Source of the DNA: CAYQJS01 sp964417895
GTDB lineage: Bacteria; Chloroflexota; UBA6077; SHYK01
Reading direction: 5' to 3'
Length of the DNA stretch: 11,355 nucleotides
Assembly: GCA_964417895.1 (NCBI GenBank)
Contig: CAYQJS010000093.1
Location: 1-11,355, forward strand
Program-made: the position numbers and the translations under genes
Part shown: piece by piece, positions 6,645 through 11,355 of the stretch
Numbering within the stretch: position 1 is the first letter of the stretch
Layout of the letters: each line of letters begins with the position of its first letter
Notes under the pieces: model-generated
Seen by the model: the letters and a program-made list of their open reading frames with translations, nothing else
Databases searched by the model: none
Told to the model about the DNA's origin: nothing

Positions 6645-8093
6645 ATGGACGCCAGGCTCTCCCTCGCTTTGCTGGCGGGGAGGCTCGCGTCCGAGGTGAG
6701 CCGACGCCTGGGCCGCGGCGGCGGGACCGTGCTCCCCGGCCACGTGGTCCAGCGCATCGAACCGGGCGCCCTGCCCCGGATTGCAGCCCGCCTGCCCCGC
6801 GGCGTGGTGCTCATCTCGGGCACCAACGGCAAAACCACGACGACGCGCATGGTGGCGCGAGTCGCGTCCGCCGCCGGGCTCCGCCCCATCCACAATCGAT
6901 CTGGCGCCAACCTTATGACCGGCATCGTCGCCGCACTCTGCGCTAACACGGATCTGGCCGGCAGGCCACGGGGGGACATCGGCGTTTTCGAAGCCGACGA
7001 GGCCGAGATCCCCAACGCCGCCGCGTCGCTCCGGCCTCACGCCCTCGCGCTTCTCAATGTCTTCCGAGATCAGCTCGACCGCTACGGCGAGGTTGAGCTG
7101 ATCTCGGCAACCTGGCGACGCGCCGTGGAAGCTCTGGACCGAGAAGCCACTCTTATCCTCAACGCCGACGACCCCATTGTCGCTCAGCTGGCGGAGGGTG
7201 CCCGGTGCAACGTCATCTACTTCGGCATAGAGGATGAGGCTGCTGGCAGCGCGCAGGTCCCTCACGAGGCGGACAAGCGACTCTGCCATCGGTGCGGCGC
7301 CCGCATACGCTACACATGGGCCTACTATGGCCACATGGGACACTACTACTGTGGAGACTGCGGTTGGAGCCGGCCGAGCCCGCACGTTGCGCTGTACGAC
7401 CTGAGCGTGGAGCCCGGAGGGCGGATGCGGGCTACCCTCGCCGCTGATGACCATCGGGCAGCTATCACCCTTCCGCTTACCGGCTTGTACAACGCCTACA
7501 ACGCGCTCGCCGCGGCGACCATCTGCCTGACCATCGGGCTCCCCGAGCGGCACGTCGTGGCCGGCCTGGAGGGGTTCACCGCGGTGTTCGGACGCCAGGA
7601 GACGATCCCGGTCGGAGAAGGCGCCATCACACTGACACTGGTCAAGAACCCTGTTGGCTTCAACCAGGTCCTGCAAACGCTCCCAAGTCCCAAGTCGCAA
7701 GTCCCAAGTCCCAAGTCCGGGGAAGCCGGTGAACCTGGGACCTGGGACCTGGGACCTGGGACTCTTGTAGTCATCGCCATCAATGACCTGTTCGCCGATG
7801 GCACGGACGTCAGCTGGCTCTGGGATGTCGATTTCGAGGCTCTCGCCGGCAGCTCGCTACGCTTTCTTTGCAGCGGCCTCCGAGCCGACGACATGGCGCT
7901 TCGCCTGAAATACGCCGGGATCGACGCGGATCGGATCGAGGTGGAGCCCAGGCTGGAGCGGGCGGTCGACGCCGCAGTGCACGCCGCGGGTAACGGAGCG
8001 CACGTCGCGCTCTGCCCCACGTACACTGCCATGCTGACTATGCGGGCCGAGCTGCAGCGACGCGGCTGCGTCGCTCCATTCTGGGAAGATTAA
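6645..8093 (+). CDS. murT: Lipid II isoglutaminyl synthase (glutamine-hydrolysing) subunit MurT
   Basis: MurT is the Mur-ligase-like, ATP-using subunit that, with GatD, converts D-Glu at position 2 of the lipid II stem peptide to D-isoglutamine in the cytoplasm. The 482-residue protein has the P-loop GTNGKTTTTR (59-68), the Mur ligase central motif FEADEAEIPN (115-124), an inserted four-cysteine zinc site (Cys214, 217, 236, 239; CHRC and CGDC) that is typical of MurT, and DGTDVSWLWDVDFE (385-398), where Asp388 is the best match to the catalytic Asp of staphylococcal MurT. Start ATG 6645 has AGAGG five bases upstream; the upstream open frame overlaps greA and is noise. Odd: residues about 345-373 are a low-complexity insert encoded by heptanucleotide repeats. 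The stop is 2 bp before gatD. Confidence 0.95.
   Translation: MDARLSLALLAGRLASEVSRRLGRGGGTVLPGHVVQRIEPGALPRIAARLPRGVVLISGTNGKTTTTRMVARVASAAGLRPIHNRSGANLMTGIVAALCANTDLAGRPRGDIGVFEADEAEIPNAAASLRPHALALLNVFRDQLDRYGEVELISATWRRAVEALDREATLILNADDPIVAQLAEGARCNVIYFGIEDEAAGSAQVPHEADKRLCHRCGARIRYTWAYYGHMGHYYCGDCGWSRPSPHVALYDLSVEPGGRMRATLAADDHRAAITLPLTGLYNAYNALAAATICLTIGLPERHVVAGLEGFTAVFGRQETIPVGEGAITLTLVKNPVGFNQVLQTLPSPKSQVPSPKSGEAGEPGTWDLGPGTLVVIAINDLFADGTDVSWLWDVDFEALAGSSLRFLCSGLRADDMALRLKYAGIDADRIEVEPRLERAVDAAVHAAGNGAHVALCPTYTAMLTMRAELQRRGCVAPFWED
7681..7760. repeat. Inverted pair of heptanucleotide tandem arrays inside murT
   Basis: Five consecutive 7-bp units TCCCAAG (7681-7715; the third is TCGCAAG) are followed, after 17 bp, by four exact units ACCTGGG (7733-7760). 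Seen in the same register, the right arm is the reverse complement of the left with one base changed in every unit (CTTGGGA against CCTGGGA). The arms can therefore fold into a hairpin with one mismatch per seven base pairs. The array is translated in frame in murT as a Ser/Pro/Gly-rich linker. Confidence 0.93.
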
Positions 8094-8095
8094 GC

Positions 8096-8863
8096 ATGGG
8101 ACTAACGCCTTTGCGCCTCGTCCACCTCTACGGCGACCTGATGAACCTCTATGGGGATCGCGGTAACATCATCGCCTTACAGCGTCGGTCCGCGTGGCGC
8201 GGCATCGATCTTGAGGTTGTCGACGTGAGCATCGGCGACCACGTGGACCCTGCGACGAGCGACCTCTTCTTTTTCGGAGGGGGACAGGACCGAGAGCAGG
8301 AAACCGTGAGCCGCGACTTGCAGGCCGGAAACGGACCGGCCATACGCCGCGCGGTGGAGGATGGGGCGGCTCTGCTCGCCGTCTGTGGTGGCTACCAGCT
8401 TCTGGGACACTTCTTCCGGAGCGCCGAAGGCGCCGAGATCGCGGGGGTCGGCCTGTTCGACGCGTACACGATCGCTGGACCACAGCGGATGGTGGGCAAC
8501 CTGCTCGTCCAGGACGCCCTCCAGAACAGTCGCCCGCTGGTGGGCTTTGAGAACCACAGCGGTCGTACCTACCTGGGCTCCGGCGTCGAGCCCCTCGGCC
8601 AGGTGCTAGTGGGGCACGGCAACAACGGCCAGGATCGGCTCGAGGGCGCCCGCTACCGCGCTGCCATCGGGACTTATCTCCACGGACCTGCGCTCCCCAA
8701 AAACCCGTGGCTGGCCGACTGGCTCCTCCTCGCTGCTCTGCGTCGGCGCCTGGGCCGCGACGCAACCCTCCCGGCCCTTGACGACTCGGCCGAGCTTACA
8801 GCGCACGACCGGGTCGCCGAGCGCGTGTTACGCAAAGGGAACGTCCGCACCAGCATTCGATGA
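8096..8863 (+). CDS. gatD: Lipid II isoglutaminyl synthase subunit GatD (glutamine amidotransferase)
   Basis: A 255-residue class I glutamine amidotransferase of the CobB/CobQ type. It hydrolyses glutamine and passes ammonia to MurT for amidation of lipid II. The nucleophile Cys97 is in LLAVCGGYQLLG, and the partner His197 is in GTYLHGPALPKNP. FFFGGGQDREQE (58-69) and GFENHSGRTYLG (151-162) are GatD-family motifs. The N-terminal LVHLYGDLMNLYGDRGN is also characteristic. The length fits the family (about 240-250), with a short extra C-terminal tail rich in charge. ATG 8096 follows the murT stop by two bases and a GGGAAG lies just upstream, so the two subunits are translationally linked, as expected of a heterodimer. 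Confidence 0.96.
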   Translation: MGLTPLRLVHLYGDLMNLYGDRGNIIALQRRSAWRGIDLEVVDVSIGDHVDPATSDLFFFGGGQDREQETVSRDLQAGNGPAIRRAVEDGAALLAVCGGYQLLGHFFRSAEGAEIAGVGLFDAYTIAGPQRMVGNLLVQDALQNSRPLVGFENHSGRTYLGSGVEPLGQVLVGHGNNGQDRLEGARYRAAIGTYLHGPALPKNPWLADWLLLAALRRRLGRDATLPALDDSAELTAHDRVAERVLRKGNVRTSIR

Positions 8864-8926
8864 GGGAGAACTTTCGGACGAGGGGGGCGGGCCCGTGACC
8901 CCGTTCCTTCGGCAGGGGAGCGTAGG

Positions 8927-10468
8927 GTGAGCGCGGTGTTCGGAGCCGCCCTCATCGTCATGGGCGGCTTCATCGCGAGCAAGCTGCTGGGCCTCGTGCG
9001 CAATATCGTGATCGGCTATCAGTACGGGGCCTCGCGCGAGTACGAGTTGTTCCTCGCCGCTATCGCCGTGCCCGACACCTTGTTCCAGGTCCTCGCCGGA
9101 GGCACGGTAAGCGCCGCTTTCATCCCCGTGTTCACTGCCTACCTGGCACGCGGTGATGAGGACAAGGCTTGGCGCCTCGCCAGCAGCCTGATCACCCTGG
9201 CGATACTGCTGATCGGCGCCATGGCACTCGCCCTGGCCCTCGTCGCACCCGCGTTGATGGGAGTGCTCGTAGCGGGTTGGACGCCGGCCGAGCAGCAGCA
9301 AACCGCGGGCCTGGCACGCATCATGATGGCGTGCGCCGTGGTCTTCGCGGTCAGCGCGCTCATCACGAGTGCGCTCAACGGCGCTCGGCGCTTCGCTCTC
9401 TCCGCCGCGGCCCCGCTCATGTACAACCTGTCGCTCATGGGCGGAGCGGTGTTGCTGCGGCCGTGGGGAGTCGAAGGCCTCGCATTGAGCGCCGTGGTGG
9501 GCGCCTTGCTGCACCTCGCGGTTCAGATCCCGGGGCTCGTCGCCATCGGGATGCGCTACGCTCCGACCCTGGGGCTGGCCCTCGAGGGCACGCGAGAGGT
9601 GGCGCGCCTCATGGGACCGCGCGTGCTCACCCTGGGCGTGAGTCAGCTAACCGTCCTTGTCAGTGTCGCGCTGGCAAGCTTCCTGGTCGAGGGCAGCGTC
9701 GCATACTTAAGCTACGCGTGGCTCATCATCATGGTACCCCTGGGCGTCTTCGGAATGGGGATGGCGACGGCGGCCTTCCCGACGCTCGCCGAACAGGGCG
9801 CTCAAGCCCGTACTGGGGAGCAGCGGCAGACATTTCTCGTCACCCTGCGGTTGATCCTCTACCTGACCATCCCAGCCGCGCTGGGGCTCATCGTGCTGAG
9901 CCATCCCATTGTAGCGCTCCTCCTGGAAAGGGGCGCCTTCGGCCCCGTCGCCACGTCCGCGACGGCATTCGCTCTGACGTGGTACGCCGTCGGACTGCCC
10001 GCGCACGCGAGCATTGAGATCATTGTCCGGGTCTTCTATGCCGAGCGAGATACGGCCACCCCGTTCCTGGTAGCGATGATGGGCGCGGCATGCAGCATCA
10101 CGCTTGGCATCCTCCTCATGCGCACCGACCTCTCATTTGGCGGCCTGGCCCTAGCGAACTCGCTCGGCGCCATATTCGAGGCGTCGGTTCTCGGCGCGAT
10201 CCTCCACCGGCGTTTGCGATGGATCGAGCGAGACCAGCTGGCGCCGTTTGTGTGGCGCGTTGGGCTCGCCGCAGCCGCGATGGTGGCCGCCACAGTGGTG
10301 CTGGTCGGCGCGCTGGAGCCCCGTGTGGATTCCACCCACTGGACGGGGCCGCTTGTGCTCGTCGTCGCGGCGATCGTGGTCGGCGCTATCTCGTACGTGG
10401 GCACGTCCCTCGCGTTGGGAGTCGAGGACGTTCGGCGGGCCGCTCAGTTCTCCATCCGCCGCTCCTAG
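8927..10468 (+). CDS. murJ: Lipid II flippase MurJ (MviN family)
   Basis: A 513-residue MOP-superfamily membrane protein with about 14 helices, predicted to move lipid II across the cytoplasmic membrane. Family signatures: ASKLLGLVRNIVIGYQYG (17-34), AGGTVSAAFIPVFT (57-70), NGARRFALSAAAPLMYN (151-167), ASFLVEGSVAYLSYAW (250-265), PLGVFGMGMATAAFPTLA (271-288) and RVFYAERDTATPF (near 365-377). GTG 8927 is preceded by AGGGGAG about six bases upstream. It follows gatD by 63 bp with no terminator seen, so one transcript for murT, gatD and murJ is likely. Several charged cavity positions known from E. coli MurJ are not conserved by my by-eye alignment (Arg52 and Arg270 equivalents are Phe53 and Leu266; Asp39 is Glu40). 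This could mean a distant MurJ-type flippase or another substrate, but the gene context favours lipid II. Confidence 0.9.
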   Translation: MSAVFGAALIVMGGFIASKLLGLVRNIVIGYQYGASREYELFLAAIAVPDTLFQVLAGGTVSAAFIPVFTAYLARGDEDKAWRLASSLITLAILLIGAMALALALVAPALMGVLVAGWTPAEQQQTAGLARIMMACAVVFAVSALITSALNGARRFALSAAAPLMYNLSLMGGAVLLRPWGVEGLALSAVVGALLHLAVQIPGLVAIGMRYAPTLGLALEGTREVARLMGPRVLTLGVSQLTVLVSVALASFLVEGSVAYLSYAWLIIMVPLGVFGMGMATAAFPTLAEQGAQARTGEQRQTFLVTLRLILYLTIPAALGLIVLSHPIVALLLERGAFGPVATSATAFALTWYAVGLPAHASIEIIVRVFYAERDTATPFLVAMMGAACSITLGILLMRTDLSFGGLALANSLGAIFEASVLGAILHRRLRWIERDQLAPFVWRVGLAAAAMVAATVVLVGALEPRVDSTHWTGPLVLVVAAIVVGAISYVGTSLALGVEDVRRAAQFSIRRS

Positions 10469-10486
10469 CCCCACGCTCCTGTGGGG
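10469..10486 (+). terminator. Stem-loop just after murJ, weak terminator candidate
   Basis: CCCCAC (10469-10474) pairs perfectly with GTGGGG (10481-10486) around a 6-nt loop, starting at the base after the murJ stop. No T-tract follows (GGTCGCGCGG), so it may be an mRNA 3'-end stabiliser or rho-dependent end rather than an intrinsic terminator. Confidence 0.35.
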
Positions 10487-10518
10487 GGTCGCGCGGCGGT
10501 TCGCGACAACGCCGCACG

Positions 10519-10546
10519 TTGACTCTTGCCGGTTCCGCATCACAAA
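10519..10546 (+). promoter_or_regulatory. Possible promoter for the cupredoxin gene
   Basis: TTGACT (10519-10524) is a five-of-six -35 match in the 159-bp gap between murJ and the copper protein. The -10 candidate 16 bp later, CACAAA (10541-10546), is poor. It would leave about an 80-nt leader. Apart from this and the stem-loop after murJ, the gap holds nothing recognisable. Confidence 0.3.
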
Positions 10547-10627
10547 ACGTGGCGCAGTGGTTGCGGAGTGAAACGCTATCCCCGGGATGCGCGTTCTGTG
10601 AACAGATCACCGAGGCGCGTACTGACG

Positions 10628-11002
10628 ATGCTGCGAGTGCTCCGAGCCCTGGGCCTGGCGGCCGTACTCGCCGCGCTTCTGAGTGACCCGGCGGCGTGGG
10701 GAGATGAATCGACACAGAGCTTGGAGCTCGCCATCGCCGCGAGCGATTACTGGTTCGAGCCGGCATGGCCGACGGTGCGCGCAGGTACCACGGTGCGATG
10801 GACGAACCACGACGCCGAGTCCCACACCGTGACCGAGGAGTGGAAACGCTTCGATGCTGAGATCTGGCCGGCCGAGAGCTTCAGCTTCACGTTCACAGAA
10901 CCCGGCGTGTACTTCTACTACTGCGAGCCGCACGGGTGGATGATCGGCGAGATCACTGTCGTGGCGAATGATGGCTCAAAAGCCTCGAAAACCTTGACAT
11001 AG
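10628..11002 (+). CDS. Secreted amicyanin/plastocyanin-like blue copper protein
   Basis: A 124-residue protein. Residues 1-25 form a signal peptide: Arg-containing n-region (MLRVLRAL), hydrophobic core (GLAAVLAALL), likely cut near AAWG/DEST, so it acts outside the membrane. The remainder is one cupredoxin domain with a full type 1 copper site: His66 (ESHTVT), Cys99, His102 and Met105 in CEPHGWM. The C-x2-H-x2-M spacing is that of amicyanin rather than plastocyanin (C-x2-H-x4-M). Predicted role is one-electron transfer or copper binding; the redox partner is not visible here. ATG 10628 is preferred because it gives a clean signal peptide; the ribosome site (GAGG about 13 nt upstream) is weak, and an upstream in-frame GTG at 10598 would add charged residues before the signal. 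Its last codons (TTG ACA TAG) contain the -35 box of the rRNA promoter. Confidence 0.9.
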   Translation: MLRVLRALGLAAVLAALLSDPAAWGDESTQSLELAIAASDYWFEPAWPTVRAGTTVRWTNHDAESHTVTEEWKRFDAEIWPAESFSFTFTEPGVYFYYCEPHGWMIGEITVVANDGSKASKTLT

Positions 11003-11023
11003 TTACGGCGCATTGAGTACCCT
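10994..11023 (+). promoter_or_regulatory. rRNA operon promoter
   Basis: A perfect -35 box TTGACA (10994-10999) is followed 18 bp later by TACCCT (11018-11023), which keeps the key T, A and final T of the -10 box. Two A-rich tracts (CTCAAAAGC, CGAAAACC) directly upstream could act as an UP element. Transcription would start near 11030, about 92 nt before 16S. The -35 box overlaps the end of the cupredoxin gene. Confidence 0.65.
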
Positions 11024-11031
11024 GTCCATTA

Positions 11032-11059
11032 CGCCTCAAGGCGCGAGCACCTTAACAAT
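11032..11059 (+). promoter_or_regulatory. rRNA leader antitermination site: boxB-like hairpin and boxA
   Basis: AGCACCTTAACAAT (11046-11059) matches 11 of 14 bases of the E. coli rRNA boxA TGCTCTTTAACAAT, the NusB/NusE binding element. A small hairpin CGCC-TCAA-GGCG (11032-11043) just upstream takes the place of boxB. Together they suggest a Nus-dependent rRNA antitermination complex assembled soon after initiation. Confidence 0.65.
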
Positions 11060-11081
11060 CGAAGAGTGGTGAGGAGAGAAA

Positions 11082-11105
11082 CAGACCCGTCGATGAGGAG
11101 GTCTG
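11082..11105 (+). promoter_or_regulatory. Competing hairpin in the rRNA leader (anti-terminator candidate)
   Basis: CAGACC (11082-11087) is exactly complementary to GGTCTG (11100-11105), with a 12-nt loop. The right arm is the same sequence as the left arm of the UUCG-capped hairpin that follows, so only one of the two structures can form at a time. Confidence 0.45.
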
Positions 11106-11123
11106 CTTCGGCAGGCCTTTTTT
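11100..11123 (+). terminator. Intrinsic-terminator-like hairpin at the 16S 5' end
   Basis: GGTCTGC (11100-11106) pairs with GCAGGCC (11111-11117) around a TTCG loop closed by C-G, a very stable tetraloop, with one G-U pair. Six T residues (11118-11123) follow directly. The form is that of an intrinsic terminator, yet the T-run runs into the first bases of 16S rRNA. It may be an attenuator overcome by antitermination, or a processing and folding element. Confidence 0.55.
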
Positions 11124-11355
11124 GATGGAGAGTTTGATCCTGGCTCAGGACAAACGCTGGCGGCGTGCCTAAAACATGCAAGTCGTACGAGCCGAGTAAT
11201 CGGCTAGTGGCGGACGGCTGAGTAACACGTAGGTAACCTACCCTTGAGTGGGGAATAACTCCGCGAAAGCGGAGCTAATACCGCATACGATCGTATGCCC
11301 GCGGGTGTACGAGGAAAGCCGCAAGGCGCTCGAGGAGGGGCCTGCGTCCGATTAG
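11122..11355 (+). rRNA. rrs: 16S ribosomal RNA, 5' part
   Basis: The universal 5' sequence AGAGTTTGATCCTGGCTCAG is at 11129-11148 (E. coli positions 8-27), so base 1 is near 11122. About 234 nt are present and the gene runs off the window. Conserved elements follow in order: ACGCTGGCGGCGTGCCTAA, CATGCAAGTCG, GGCGGACGGCTGAGTAACACGT, the helix 8 hairpin CTCCGC-GAAA-GCGGAG, CTAATACCGCATA, a GCATACGATCGTATGC hairpin and AAGCCGCAAGGCG. Helix 6 is very short, six base pairs with a GTAA loop (11190-11205), so V1 is truncated compared with E. coli. This resembles Chloroflexota-type 16S by my recollection. Confidence 0.97.

Noticed and set aside
6393..7700. Long minus-strand open frame (435 codons) across the greA end and murT
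   Set aside because: It is antisense to two clear genes, its composition is Arg/Gly/Ala-rich without any family motif, and it is explained by the third-position GC bias of the plus-strand genes.
7681..7760. CRISPR array or tRNA-like repeat in murT
   Set aside because: Units are 7 bp and contiguous with no spacers, and the arms are inverted, which is a tandem heptamer repeat rather than CRISPR.
10526..10627. Cupredoxin frame starting at ATG 10526
   Set aside because: It would place 34 charged residues before an evident signal peptide; ATG 10628 begins exactly at the signal peptide.

Overview
This is a GC-rich bacterial chromosome segment with tightly packed housekeeping genes. No phage, plasmid, IS, CRISPR or antibiotic-resistance cargo is visible. 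The gene set points to a Gram-positive-like or monoderm-type lineage: a complex I operon end, MurT/GatD lipid II amidation, a MurJ flippase, an archaeal/cyanobacterial-type ornithine-cyclodeaminase-family protein, and a double zinc-ribbon protein of a kind I associate with Chloroflexota. The 5' end of the 16S rRNA gene (short helix 6 and the motif GCGTGCCTAAAACATGCAAG) fits best with an uncultured Chloroflexota. That placement is an inference from memory and is not proven by the window alone.

Layout: (1) 1-1669, + strand: the 3' end of nuoM overlaps the start of a complete nuoN, the end of a complex I operon. (2) 1680-2918, - strand: a MidA/NDUFAF7-like methyltransferase, convergent with nuoN (10 bp between stops). 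(3) 3021-4259, + strand: a TIGR00300-type (LOR/SDH, ArgZ/AgrE C-terminal) protein, divergent from midA. (4) 4378-4686, - strand: a small protein with four CxxC motifs, preceded by about 215 bp of non-coding DNA. (5) 4902-5666, - strand: rsmG, divergent from (6) greA at 5756-6580. That GreA carries an extra N-terminal domain resembling the SAM-like core-binding domain of tyrosine recombinases. (7) 6645-10468, + strand: murT, gatD and murJ, a peptidoglycan precursor cluster that may be co-transcribed with greA. (8) 10628-11002: a secreted amicyanin/plastocyanin-like blue copper protein. (9) 10994-11355: rRNA promoter, leader with boxB-like hairpin, boxA and a terminator-like hairpin, then the first ~234 nt of 16S rRNA running off the window.

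How the genes work together: NuoM and NuoN are proton-pumping membrane subunits of respiratory complex I. The adjacent MidA homologue belongs to the family whose mitochondrial member methylates a complex I subunit during assembly, so the neighbourhood may be functional. MurT and GatD together amidate the D-Glu of lipid II and MurJ flips lipid II, so these three adjacent genes act on one substrate. The small copper protein could be an electron carrier outside the membrane.

Most notable signals: the recombinase-like domain fused to GreA; a heptanucleotide-repeat inverted array inserted in frame in murT, whose 7-bp unit would shift frame if copy number changed; and an rRNA leader in which a UUCG-capped hairpin with a T-tract sits directly on the 16S 5' end, downstream of a good boxA and a competing anti-hairpin.
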